A stretch of 30,651 nucleotides of DNA from a virus: positions 1 to 30,651 of the IMG/VR virus record IMGVR_UViG_3300014501_000208; one strand, given 5' to 3'. Positions 5,500 to 13,426 of the stretch are shown here, in pieces. The notes under the pieces were generated by a model. The model saw only the letters and a list, made by a program, of their open reading frames with translations. It was not told where the DNA came from and ran no database searches. Numbering within the stretch: the stretch's first letter is position 1; each line of letters opens with the position of its first letter. The translations under genes and the position numbers were made by a program.

Positions 5500-7740
5500 A
5501 TGGCGGAGCCGTTGAATGATGATGTTGAGCTTATACGGCAACGCCGGGAAACTTCCGCGCTCTGGTGGAACGACAATTACTGGGGGGAATTTGTAGAGGT
5601 TCTGCGCGCCTCGAAGTGTCTGACAAAGCCGATTTACGTTCGCAGTAAGTCTGGAAAGATGATCGAGGACCGGACCCGTACCAACGTAGCCATGCCGGAC
5701 ATCTCGCGGATCATCCGCCAGAACACGGCACGGCTGACAGTTAACCCTCCGCAACTCAACTACCTGTGCTCCGATCAGAACGTGGCAGCCAAGTTGAGTA
5801 CCTGGCGCTACCAGCAGTTTGATCGCTCGGGCGAAGCGGTGGTCCGCAGGAAACATATCCAGCAGGAAGAAACGCTGGGTATTTCGGTTACTAAGAGTTT
5901 CTGGGACAAGATCACGGCCACTAAATCTTACCGCCATCCGGCAATGGTGCAGGACGCGCAGGGCCACAATGTTCCGAACTTCAATGTGTGGACGCGTGCC
6001 AATGTGATGGAGGCTCAGGGTGCCAATCCGCAAGAGATTCAGCAGGCGGTAGCGCAACTCGGACCAGCCCTAAGCTCAGATGAACACGCGAGGGCGATGT
6101 CTAAGTTAGGCGACGAGCTGGTCATCTCGGACGACGTTACCCGCCATGAAGGTCCGCGGGTGAAGTGGGTTTTTATGGGTGACTTCTTCCCCGAGCCCGG
6201 CTTTGAGGACATTCATAAAGGATGGCTTGTTGAGCAGTACATCGAGACCGACGTTTGGCTCGAAGACATGCTCACCAAGACTTACGAGGACGAGGACGGC
6301 AAGGAGTGCCAGGTATTTGACAAGAAGGCCTGCGAGACTCTTGCGGAAGATGACACTACTGTTGCCTCAACCCTGAATCGCCGAACGGTCGATTTGCGCC
6401 GGCAGTTGCGCGAGGTACTTGGAAAAACCGACCCGTCACAATATCAGGATCAGTCGAACCTGATCAAAGGCAAGCGCTTCCAGATTTACGAGTCACACGA
6501 GTGTGTTGATGGCAAGTGGCAGATCGTTTGGTCTGGCAACGACCGCGTGCGCCTGGGATCGATGCCCTATCCGCACGACCTAGAGGGAAAGTCTTACTAC
6601 ACTCCATTCGTCGGATTGCCCGACCTGATTGTGGGCGTAGGAGATTCCACGCCGCGCCTGATGCGATTTCTTTACAACCTGCACAACGCATCCGTAGCAC
6701 AGGCGATCGATCTTAATAACCAGATTCTTCGCCGCACGGTGTTACGCGCAAAAGATGCGGACATGCCGGACGAGGCAGTCGAGCGCGCATTCTACCGGAT
6801 CCTCGACGTGAAGCGAATTTCAGACTTCCATGTCGTCGATGAACCGGATATTCCTGCCGGCGCATTCAACGTGCAGGACATGATCAAGCGCGAGCAGGCA
6901 TCGCTTGAACCATCATTATTTTCGACGGATGCCGGGAGCGCGGGCAATCCGATGGCCGGCAAGACGGCTACCACGGCCGTGCTGGGCCAGAAAACCAGCG
7001 ACGCGCTGCTGCAATTCAAGATCGACCAATTGGCGCTTTACGACCGGGAGTTAGGCTACAAGGAACTCTGGATGTTTCAGCAGGAACAGCAAGGGCCGGT
7101 GAAACTCCACAAGCGGTACGCGAAGACTGAGGCCTTGTCCCATCAGTTCGGCGAAACGGCGGTTATCGACCTAAGTCCCTACGAGGTCCAGGAAGATATC
7201 AGCATTGAGCCATCAGTTGGTGCCACGCTGTCGCAGGATGACGAATTCCATCGCATGGCCTGGGAGCGACTGTATCAGTTGGCAGAGCAGAACCCAACCA
7301 TCTGGAATCGGACGGAAGTTGCCAAGGGATACGCGCAGACGATTCGCGGAGCGGACGCAACCAAGCTAATCAATCCGCCGACGCCGCCGCCTCCTCCTCC
7401 TCCCAAAGTCTCGCTGGCAATTACGGCGAAGTTTGAGAGCCTGCCGGCTGGTGTCCAGACCAAGATTCTCAGTGGCCAAGGATTGCAACTCACGCCCGAA
7501 GATGAAGCGGAGATGCAGCACGCGGACACGCTGAAATCGGTCAAGGAACTAGGCGACGCCGCGGATGCAGCCGGAAAACTGGCTGAACCGGCGAATCCGA
7601 TTGCCGCGCAAGCCGCGCACGATAGAGACTTAGCGGGACAGAATGCGGATCACGCAGTGATTCAGCAGAACCACCAAGGCAAGATTGACGTGCTGAAAAT
7701 AAAAGCAACGCCGAAACCGAAACCCACTGGAGGGCAATAG
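5500..7740 (+). CDS. portal protein, 746 aa
   Basis: ATG 5500 follows AGGAG (5490-5494) with a 5-nt spacer, 8 nt after the terminase stop. Size, position between terminase and scaffold, and sequence style fit a large podovirus-type portal, the dodecameric ring through which DNA enters. Recognisable portal-like traits include a Trp/Tyr-rich N-terminus (ALWWNDNYWGEFVEVL), a helical core, and a central wing-like region (IVGVGDSTPRLMRFLYNLHN). A poly-proline hinge (about residues 625-636) separates a C-terminal Ala/Lys/Asp-rich helical barrel-like tail. Assignment rests on synteny and length as well as residues. The stop shares its G with the next start (TAGTG). Confidence 0.75.
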   Translation: MAEPLNDDVELIRQRRETSALWWNDNYWGEFVEVLRASKCLTKPIYVRSKSGKMIEDRTRTNVAMPDISRIIRQNTARLTVNPPQLNYLCSDQNVAAKLSTWRYQQFDRSGEAVVRRKHIQQEETLGISVTKSFWDKITATKSYRHPAMVQDAQGHNVPNFNVWTRANVMEAQGANPQEIQQAVAQLGPALSSDEHARAMSKLGDELVISDDVTRHEGPRVKWVFMGDFFPEPGFEDIHKGWLVEQYIETDVWLEDMLTKTYEDEDGKECQVFDKKACETLAEDDTTVASTLNRRTVDLRRQLREVLGKTDPSQYQDQSNLIKGKRFQIYESHECVDGKWQIVWSGNDRVRLGSMPYPHDLEGKSYYTPFVGLPDLIVGVGDSTPRLMRFLYNLHNASVAQAIDLNNQILRRTVLRAKDADMPDEAVERAFYRILDVKRISDFHVVDEPDIPAGAFNVQDMIKREQASLEPSLFSTDAGSAGNPMAGKTATTAVLGQKTSDALLQFKIDQLALYDRELGYKELWMFQQEQQGPVKLHKRYAKTEALSHQFGETAVIDLSPYEVQEDISIEPSVGATLSQDDEFHRMAWERLYQLAEQNPTIWNRTEVAKGYAQTIRGADATKLINPPTPPPPPPPKVSLAITAKFESLPAGVQTKILSGQGLQLTPEDEAEMQHADTLKSVKELGDAADAAGKLAEPANPIAAQAAHDRDLAGQNADHAVIQQNHQGKIDVLKIKATPKPKPTGGQ

Positions 7741-7916
7741 TGGCTACCGCTCTTTTGTATATTGCGCTATTTGGTGTCACGGTCGGGCTGGGAAGAAATG
7801 TTGCCACCGTCGTCCACGCGACCAAGGTATCGGTCAAGGCGATCCATCACCACACGACAAAGCCGCTGTATCGACACGTCCTGAAGCCGATCGCAACCGG
7901 AAAGGCTGGCGACTAA
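7740..7916 (+). CDS. small membrane protein, 58 aa
   Basis: GTG 7740 overlaps the portal stop by one base, preceded by GGAGGGC, so it is coupled to the portal gene. Residues 2-18 (ATALLYIALFGVTVGLG) form one hydrophobic span. A His/Lys-rich tail (KAIHHHTTKPLYRHVLKPIA) follows. The stop TAA shares its last A with the next ATG (TAATG). Function unknown; its place between portal and scaffold suggests a minor head-region or membrane-targeting protein. Confidence 0.55.
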   Translation: MATALLYIALFGVTVGLGRNVATVVHATKVSVKAIHHHTTKPLYRHVLKPIATGKAGD

Positions 7917-8182
7917 TGGAGCAACCGCAAGAGTCGGAACTGCTGGCGCTCAGCGGGATGCTGAGTATTCCGATCCTAAGGGAACTTTTAAAAAGCATTT
8001 TTGCCGAACAGCAAGTCGCGGCCATGCAGGACTGTAACGAGTTCACGCTGTCCGATGAACGACACAAGGCGACCTGTGCGGCCTCCCGCGCCGATGCTTT
8101 TGGGGATGTGACGAAGATCCTCGATGAGTTCGTGGAACTGTACGGGCGCAAAGAAGGGCCGGAAGAAGAGGACAAAGAGTAA
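7916..8182 (+). CDS. hypothetical protein between portal and scaffold, 88 aa
   Basis: ATG 7916 overlaps the previous stop (TAATG). The protein is helical and acidic at both ends. Two cysteines (CNEF, CAAS) are 14 residues apart, and the C-terminus is strongly acidic (KEGPEEEDKE). There is no membrane segment. It is the last gene before a strong intrinsic terminator (8202-8231). Unrecognised family; a head-assembly accessory is plausible by position only. Confidence 0.65.
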   Translation: MEQPQESELLALSGMLSIPILRELLKSIFAEQQVAAMQDCNEFTLSDERHKATCAASRADAFGDVTKILDEFVELYGRKEGPEEEDKE

Positions 8183-8201
8183 GAGATTCTGTACGGAACG
8201 G

Positions 8202-8231
8202 GGGAGGCGAACCTGCCTCCCTTTGCTTTTT
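8202..8231 (+). terminator. intrinsic terminator
   Basis: GGGAGGC (8202-8208) and GCCTCCC (8215-8221) form a 7-bp perfect GC stem around GAACCT, followed by TTTGCTTTTT (8222-8231). It lies 20 nt after the stop of the 88-residue gene and separates the terminase-portal block from the scaffold-capsid block. Confidence 0.85.
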
Positions 8232-8243
8232 GAGCGATGCGAA

Positions 8244-8326
8244 GGTGGGACTCGCAATCGGGGTCTGACGGATCGCCCTCCCGATGCGGCCCTGAGCCGA
8301 TGTCCAGCCATTGGATGAGTCCCACC
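8244..8326 (+). ncRNA. candidate structured RNA leader (three-way junction)
   Basis: A perfect 10-bp stem GGTGGGACTC (8244-8253) / GAGTCCCACC (8317-8326) encloses two further hairpins. P2 is GCAATCGGG (8254-8262) with CCCGATGC (8280-8287), stacked on the first stem with one bulged A. P3 is CCGATG (8297-8302) with CATTGG (8309-8314) around TCCAGC. The element begins 12 nt after the terminator and ends about 62 nt before the scaffold start. It is not a tRNA: no T-loop sequence or CCA. Function unknown; a cis-regulatory or processed RNA is possible. Confidence 0.45.
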
Positions 8327-8388
8327 TATGGATCGATCAAAATTTTTGCTGGAGAATTCCCGGACCTACCGGAAAAAGAGGACATCAA

Positions 8389-9594
8389 TTGGAAACCGAA
8401 GCCATTGAAAAAGAACTGACCGTACTCCCGTTTCTATTTGCCGAGGCAGAGGTAGCGGAGACTACGGAAACCACCGAAAGTGCAGAACCGACAGAAGCAG
8501 CCGAATCGACCGAAACCAGTACCAGCGATCAATCGGAAGAAGCGGCGGCAACTGAAGAGACTGCGGACGGCCAAACTGAAAGCGAAGAGGAAGCCTCAAC
8601 CGAAGGGGCTGCCGAGGCGACTGAATCTGAGGACGGACCCGAGCTTCCAATCAAGCAGGCGAAGTCATACGACAAGACGCTGACGGACCATTACGCTCAG
8701 AGGTTCGGGTGGACGCCGGAAGAGATCGAGAAAGACAAAACCAAGGCGTATGCCGTTAAGAAGGCGATTGACAGCGACATCTTTATCGCCCAGCAAGAAG
8801 AAAGACTCGCCGCACTCGAATCCGAAGAGGCGACGGAAGAGGCAACGACTGAGGAAGCGCCACAAGTAGTTGAGGCTGCAAAGCCCGCTACTCCGGAACA
8901 GCGCGCGGCCTATATCGAAAACCTGAGAAAGTTTTCCAAAGAAGTGACCGAGCCAGAGATGGCCGTCAGTTACGCTAAGTCATACTGTAAGTCTCAGGGC
9001 GTGGATTACGAGAAAGCAGTCAAGGCCGGGTTCAATCCAGAAGAGTTCGTGCAAGAGCAGACGATGTACGCCGCGAACCTGGTGAACACGATCTTGCCGC
9101 GCCTGATGCCGTCGTTCCTTTCGGCGGCAGTGGAAGCGGTATTCCCTGGATTCGGCAAGATGTACGAAGGAGCCCTCCACGCCAATACGTGGGAGGAAGT
9201 TCGTTCGTCTGACGCCAACTTCAAAACACTGTACGCGTTTGGCACGCCGGAATATCAGGCGGCTTACAAGGCAGCCTTGAAGGCAAATCCGTGGATTGAG
9301 CAGGCCCAGTTTACTGACCCCAAGACAGGTCGGCCATTGTCGGTGCCGCAGGCGGTAGCAACGCGCTACCGAATCGTGGCGCAGTACCTTTCTGGGCAGA
9401 AAGTTACGCCGCAGACAGTACAGGACGCAGTGAACAAAGGAAAGCAAGATGCCACCCGAAGCAATCGGAGAGTTTCGGCCAGTGGCGCGCTTAAGGGCGG
9501 TAGGACTACGGGGACGATTGGAAAGGTCACCGAAAAGCCCGAAGGCGGCTCCATGATGGATGCTTACAACAAGCAACATAGTGGAGTTATTTAG
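8389..9594 (+). CDS. scaffolding / capsid assembly protein, 401 aa
   Basis: TTG 8389 is chosen because AGAGGA (8377-8382) precedes it by 6 nt; no ATG occurs in frame until far downstream, and TTG 8311 lacks a ribosome site. Residues about 15-95 are an extremely acidic Glu/Thr/Ala/Ser stretch with repeats of the TEATES kind. A helical core with TPEYQAAYKAALKANPW and a basic C-terminus (NKGKQDATRSNRR, then a Gly-rich tail) follow. Acidic N-terminal low complexity and a positively charged C-terminus that binds the capsid protein are typical of phage scaffolds. It lies directly before the capsid gene. No protease domain is visible. Confidence 0.7.
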   Translation: METEAIEKELTVLPFLFAEAEVAETTETTESAEPTEAAESTETSTSDQSEEAAATEETADGQTESEEEASTEGAAEATESEDGPELPIKQAKSYDKTLTDHYAQRFGWTPEEIEKDKTKAYAVKKAIDSDIFIAQQEERLAALESEEATEEATTEEAPQVVEAAKPATPEQRAAYIENLRKFSKEVTEPEMAVSYAKSYCKSQGVDYEKAVKAGFNPEEFVQEQTMYAANLVNTILPRLMPSFLSAAVEAVFPGFGKMYEGALHANTWEEVRSSDANFKTLYAFGTPEYQAAYKAALKANPWIEQAQFTDPKTGRPLSVPQAVATRYRIVAQYLSGQKVTPQTVQDAVNKGKQDATRSNRRVSASGALKGGRTTGTIGKVTEKPEGGSMMDAYNKQHSGVI

Positions 9595-9671
9595 AAAAAG
9601 ATCGCTGGGCGCTGGCAATAGTAACGGGCAAGATTGCGCCTTCTAACTTATAGAGGGCCGAGGAAACCTCC

Positions 9672-10922
9672 TTGGCTATTTTGAATTCTCCCAGAGTTGT
9701 ACAGACTTCCGTCACCGAATCCACGCTGAAGCGTGATGTTGACGACTCGCTCGTAAGGCTGGAGCCGGATGCGGCTCCGCTCTACGTGCTCACCAATAAC
9801 AAGAAACGAACTGCCGGCGCATCTTCGCCAAGGTTTGAATGGTTCGAAGATGCAGAAGCGCCGTTGTGGGGCCAGGTATCAAACACGGCCGCGTACTCCT
9901 CGGCTGCTACCACAATTGTGGTAGTGGACGGCACGATCTTTGCGGTTGACGACCTCATTCTCGTTCCCGTGGGAATCGGCGCCGGATTGTCGGCGGCAGA
10001 AGAGGTCATGCTGGTCAGCGCCAATTCTGGCGGTTCTGGCGCGACCCTGACTGTCGTGCGCGGCATTGGCGGCGTTGGCGCGAATACCATTGCGGCCACC
10101 GCCTCACTGAGAATTCTTGGGCAGGCATGTACCGAAGGTTCGGGCGTTCCGACCTTGCGGACCACGCTCAAAGTTCCTCACATCAGCTATTGTCAACTGT
10201 TCAAAACTCCGGTTGTGGTATCGGAGCACGAGCAGGCAACTGAAGTGTATGCCGCCCCACAGGGCGAACGTCGCTATCAGCAGGCAGTGGCCTTAGTCCG
10301 TCACCGCTCGGAAATCGAAGCGGCCGGACTGTGGGGTCGCGGATCTGAAACTCTGGCAGGCGGCACAGAGCCTTCTGGTGGACTTGGCGCGATTACTGGC
10401 GCTTCCCGCTGGACGACTCAAGGCGTGAAACCGACAATCCAAACCTATATCACCGATGCCTCGACGACCCTGACGTACACGGCGATGCTGCAATTCGGCG
10501 AAGGCGGATTCCGGTACGGCGAAAAGTCAAAACTCTGCATGGCTGGTCCGCACGTGTTGTCGGCGTTTGATTATTTTAGCGCCAACAAACTGCTGACCAA
10601 CGTTCTTGCGGACGTGTTCGGCGTGCAGATCAAGAAGATCGTCACGAATCACGGAACGTACCTAATTGCCAACAACTTCCGCATGGAAGCTGGCATTGCA
10701 GGCGCGGCCGGGTTTAACGGCGAGTTTTATTTGATCGATCTGCCCAGCGTGATCTTCCGTTACCTAAACGGCAACGGCAAGAGCATGAATACCCGCCTTT
10801 ACGAGGACATCGTGAAGGACGGCAGCGACAAGACGGTGGATGAGTTCAAGTCCATTGTTGGATGGCAGGTGAAGTTCGAGAAGAAACATGCTCGCATGTT
10901 CAACGTGAGCGCGTTCGCTTAA
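9672..10922 (+). CDS. major capsid protein, SU10/DUF5309 type, 416 aa
   Basis: TTG 9672 gives MAILNSPRVV, with GAGG about 9 nt upstream. The N-terminal region has TLKRDVDDSLVRLEPDAAPL and RFEWFEDAEAP, the signature of the SU10-type capsid family: an HK97-like fold with a characteristic F-E-W-x-E-D block. A beta-rich insertion (about residues 75-145) follows. The P-domain/A-domain helix FKTPVVVSEHEQATEVY and a C-terminal QVKFEKKHARMFNV segment complete the fold. Length is normal for the family. It forms the icosahedral head shell. The 77-nt gap upstream shows no strong promoter. A strong intrinsic terminator follows at 10939-10971. Confidence 0.88.
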   Translation: MAILNSPRVVQTSVTESTLKRDVDDSLVRLEPDAAPLYVLTNNKKRTAGASSPRFEWFEDAEAPLWGQVSNTAAYSSAATTIVVVDGTIFAVDDLILVPVGIGAGLSAAEEVMLVSANSGGSGATLTVVRGIGGVGANTIAATASLRILGQACTEGSGVPTLRTTLKVPHISYCQLFKTPVVVSEHEQATEVYAAPQGERRYQQAVALVRHRSEIEAAGLWGRGSETLAGGTEPSGGLGAITGASRWTTQGVKPTIQTYITDASTTLTYTAMLQFGEGGFRYGEKSKLCMAGPHVLSAFDYFSANKLLTNVLADVFGVQIKKIVTNHGTYLIANNFRMEAGIAGAAGFNGEFYLIDLPSVIFRYLNGNGKSMNTRLYEDIVKDGSDKTVDEFKSIVGWQVKFEKKHARMFNVSAFA

Positions 10923-10938
10923 TCGAGAGGCAGGTTGT

Positions 10939-10971
10939 GGGGGCTGGCTTCGGCTGGCCCCCTACGTTTTT
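10939..10971 (+). terminator. intrinsic terminator after the capsid gene
   Basis: GGGGGCTGGC (10939-10948) pairs with GCTGGCCCCC (10953-10962) over 10 bp, with two G-U pairs in RNA, around a TTCG tetraloop. TACGTTTTT follows to 10971. Its core (GGGGCTGGC..GCTGGCCCC) is nearly the same as that of the terminator at 12428-12464. Confidence 0.9.
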
Positions 10972-10987
10972 ATCCCATGGAGGGCAG

Positions 10988-11458
10988 ATGGCATTACTTG
11001 AATTTGTTTGTACGCGATGCGATGCGAAGTTCGTGCAGGGCAAATGGAACTGCAAAGATGGACAGGCCCACACCGTCGCCGAGAAAATCTACTTTGTGCC
11101 CAGCGAAGGACTTGCTGTTTACTACACCCAGCAAATAATGGTCCCGAACGCCCACGGACAAGCGCAGATCATTCCAGCCAAACGGTTGGAGTTTATCCGC
11201 GGCACTTACACCACGAGCGACCCGGAAAAACAGGCATTCCTCGACAATTACGCCGGCTGCGTGTCGCGTGAAGTTTGGGAACAGACCCACATTCCTCTAA
11301 AAGAACGCCAGGCCAAGGTGAAGCGCGAGCTTGCGGCAAGTGAGCAAAACATGAAAACCGCCAACGCTCAACTTGAACAACTGAGAGCCGACATCGCCGC
11401 CGCGCAGGCAATGAAAGATAGTCTGGTGCCAGCGGATGCCGTGCAAGGTTCTAAATAA
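10988..11458 (+). CDS. zinc-finger/coiled-coil head-region protein, 156 aa
   Basis: ATG 10988 follows GGAGGG (10979-10984). The N-terminus has CTRCDAKFVQGKWNC, a Cys-X2-Cys plus a third Cys that could bind zinc. A compact beta region (KIYFVPSEGLAVYYTQQ) follows, then a coiled coil over roughly the last 60 residues (QAKVKRELAASEQNM...QLEQLRADIAA). Its stop (11456-11458) abuts the next start exactly. Paired with the next, also Cys-rich, gene. Role unknown; a minor capsid or head-completion protein by position. Confidence 0.6.
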   Translation: MALLEFVCTRCDAKFVQGKWNCKDGQAHTVAEKIYFVPSEGLAVYYTQQIMVPNAHGQAQIIPAKRLEFIRGTYTTSDPEKQAFLDNYAGCVSREVWEQTHIPLKERQAKVKRELAASEQNMKTANAQLEQLRADIAAAQAMKDSLVPADAVQGSK

Positions 11459-11896
11459 ATGGCGCACTGCGGAAATTGCGGACGCGACGACGCCGCGCGA
11501 GTGGTGACTACATTCCTGAATGGCGCCGAGGCGGAGAAATGCAACCTTTGTGCCAAGCCCGGAGATTCCGATTTTACGGGCAAGGTCATGGACCCATCCG
11601 ACAAGAAGATGTGGCCCGACTGGATCGTCAATCCCAAGGGATACAAACAACGCGGCGACACATTGGTAGCTACGGACGAAACCTTGGCCGATCTTGAGGC
11701 CGAGGTATCTTCGACCAAGGAGGCCGATGCAGAACTTGCGGAGGCCGTGAGAAAGAAACGCGAGTTTGTCGCACACCGAAACCAGATTCCGCTGACTCAG
11801 GCCGAGATCGACGCGCGCGTAGAAGAGTTTCGGCGGCAGCGCGAAGAAGTAGAAAAATTAGCGCGCTTCCAAGAGTCCGGGCTGGTATTGCCGTAA
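11459..11896 (+). CDS. zinc-ribbon/coiled-coil hypothetical protein, 145 aa
   Basis: ATG 11459 immediately follows the previous TAA, so translation is coupled. The N-terminus has CGNCGRDD and, 24 residues later, CNLCAKPG: two Cys-X2-Cys knuckles of a likely zinc ribbon. A charged helical C-terminal half (DLEAEVSSTKEADAELAEAV, then RVEEFRRQREEVEKLARF) should form coiled coil. The layout mirrors the preceding gene and suggests the two may act as a pair. No family recognised. Confidence 0.6.
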   Translation: MAHCGNCGRDDAARVVTTFLNGAEAEKCNLCAKPGDSDFTGKVMDPSDKKMWPDWIVNPKGYKQRGDTLVATDETLADLEAEVSSTKEADAELAEAVRKKREFVAHRNQIPLTQAEIDARVEEFRRQREEVEKLARFQESGLVLP

Positions 11897-11927
11897 AGGG
11901 CAGAACTTAAATTAAGGAGATTTATCA

Positions 11928-12404
11928 GTGTCAACCTACGCCAACAATTACACCAGTTTTTCTTGCACGTTCTATAACGGCAATCCGGCCACGAATCCAA
12001 GTCTGCTCCAGAGTAGCGTAAACGTCGCGGCCACCTCACAGGCTGCTGCCTCTGCGGCGCTTCTGGTTTTGTATCCGAACGCCGTCATTACCGGCATCAC
12101 CGAAGACACTGACGGCACTGAGCCGGTCTATCTTCCTGCTGCCGTTACTGGAACCACGTCCCCGGCTAACCTCTATTCCGTTGACTTCTATCCGTCTGCG
12201 CCAGCCGGATCGACTGGCACCGCCGGCACCTCGGCATTCCAGGTCGAGCAGAACGCCGTCATTGCACAGAATATGCAAGTGATTGCAAATTCCGTAGCGC
12301 AAGCCGAAGCGGTTGTGGTGAATTACTATGCGGCAGCCGTTATCATCGCGATCGGTTCTGTCACGGAGCCAGTACCGGTTTCGATGGGCATCCAAACGGC
12401 CTAA
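11928..12404 (+). CDS. hypothetical virion-region protein, 158 aa
   Basis: GTG 11928 follows AAGGAGA (11914-11920), a strong ribosome site. The sequence is Ala/Thr/Val/Tyr-rich with few charges, resembling a beta-rich structural protein (SFSCTFYNGNPATNP; AVITGITEDTDGTEPVYLP). Ala/Val-rich helical stretches occur near the end (QAEAVVVNYYAAAVIIAIG), which could be a membrane-like or oligomerisation segment. It is followed by a strong terminator. No family recognised; a capsid decoration or neck protein is a guess from position. Confidence 0.6.
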   Translation: MSTYANNYTSFSCTFYNGNPATNPSLLQSSVNVAATSQAAASAALLVLYPNAVITGITEDTDGTEPVYLPAAVTGTTSPANLYSVDFYPSAPAGSTGTAGTSAFQVEQNAVIAQNMQVIANSVAQAEAVVVNYYAAAVIIAIGSVTEPVPVSMGIQTA

Positions 12405-12427
12405 GCTTGTGGGGCGCTGGTTGACAA

Positions 12428-12464
12428 GGGGCTGGCCTTAACAGGCTGGCCCCAAACTGTTTTT
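12428..12464 (+). terminator. intrinsic terminator
   Basis: GGGGCTGGCC (12428-12437) and GGCTGGCCCC (12444-12453) pair over 10 bp with two G-U pairs around TTAACA. AAACTGTTTTT (12454-12464) follows. It ends the capsid/completion block just before the sugar-transfer genes. Confidence 0.9.
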
Positions 12465-12475
12465 GTGGGGGCGAA

Positions 12476-13426
12476 ATGGGCGACCTGACAAGATTTACTC
12501 CGGGCGAGATCGAAGCCAAGCGTAAAAAGATTAGCCGCATCCTCCAAAGCGAATGCGGGCGAGATGTGTTAGGTGCCATGCTTGGTATGGACTTCTCCGA
12601 GGCTCCAGACTTAAACGGTAAGCCGATGGTGGAAGTGCTCGTGCCCACCTATAAGGCATTCGATCCCCTGATGGATGCCGCAGCGCGCGAGATGCTGAAG
12701 CATTCGCGACAGTTCTGCACGGTGAACGTGCAACCGACGATGCCGTGCGGCGTGGTTCACTGGGCGCGTAATATGCTGTTGGCCCCACTCTATCGCGACA
12801 AGTCGAAGTTCACGCACGTACTCTTCATGGACGACGACATGCTGCCAGAGAAAGACTTCCTGGTACGCCTGTTGCGCCACGAAAAAGACATCGTTGGGGC
12901 ACTCGCGACCCATCGAACAGACCCCCCACTACCCAATATCAGTCGATGGGACGCGGAAACAAACTCGTATTACCGCGTGTTTGACTGGAAAAAAGATGCG
13001 CTGATCGGTCACGGCGGCACCGTCGCGGTTGGCGCCGGGATGTTGCTGATCTCGCGCCACGCCCTGGATCTGATCGCCGACTTCTATCTCAACTGTGAAT
13101 ACGAGTTGCAGATGTGGGCTCCGGCGATCGACAAACTGGAAGAGACGAGAGCCAAGCGCCGCGCCTTCTTCGAGGAAACCGGAAACGCTTTGTGGTTCGA
13201 CTTTCTGAAGGCTCCGAACGGCAAAGCGGAGCTCGGCGAGGACGTTTCCTTCTGCTACAAGGCTCATCTGTGCGGGTTGAAGGTTTACGTGGATACTTCG
13301 ATTCAGCCGGGACATGTCGGCAAGTACACCTATGGTATCAAGGATTTTCTTCCCTACCAGCAGGAACTACTAGCCGCCGAAGGTAAGGCCGGATGGAAGT
13401 TCCGGTTAAACGAAGATGCCGAGTAG
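12476..13426 (+). CDS. GT-A glycosyltransferase (GT2-like), 316 aa
   Basis: ATG 12476 follows a G-rich GTGGGGGCG. The fold is well marked: VEVLVPTYKAFDP (52-64), the metal-binding Asp119-Asp120-Asp121 in THVLFMDDDMLP, and a GGTVAVGAGMLLI segment (180-192). Gly-Glu-Asp (254-256) in LGEDVSFCYKA and a His at 280 complete the active site of a phage GT2-like enzyme. It would transfer sugar from a nucleotide donor to an acceptor in the cytoplasm. Fold sure, donor and acceptor unknown. It overlaps the next methyltransferase gene by 11 nt. Confidence 0.85.
   Translation: MGDLTRFTPGEIEAKRKKISRILQSECGRDVLGAMLGMDFSEAPDLNGKPMVEVLVPTYKAFDPLMDAAAREMLKHSRQFCTVNVQPTMPCGVVHWARNMLLAPLYRDKSKFTHVLFMDDDMLPEKDFLVRLLRHEKDIVGALATHRTDPPLPNISRWDAETNSYYRVFDWKKDALIGHGGTVAVGAGMLLISRHALDLIADFYLNCEYELQMWAPAIDKLEETRAKRRAFFEETGNALWFDFLKAPNGKAELGEDVSFCYKAHLCGLKVYVDTSIQPGHVGKYTYGIKDFLPYQQELLAAEGKAGWKFRLNEDAE

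Noticed and set aside
8237-8419. 60-residue frame over the scaffold leader
   Set aside because: The part from ATG 8315 looks mildly protein-like, but there is no ribosome site and it overlaps the candidate structured RNA and the scaffold start. Kept only as an alternative explanation.
8980-9618. 212-residue minus-strand frame
   Set aside because: It is antisense to the C-terminal half of the scaffold gene and has shadow-type composition and no start signal.
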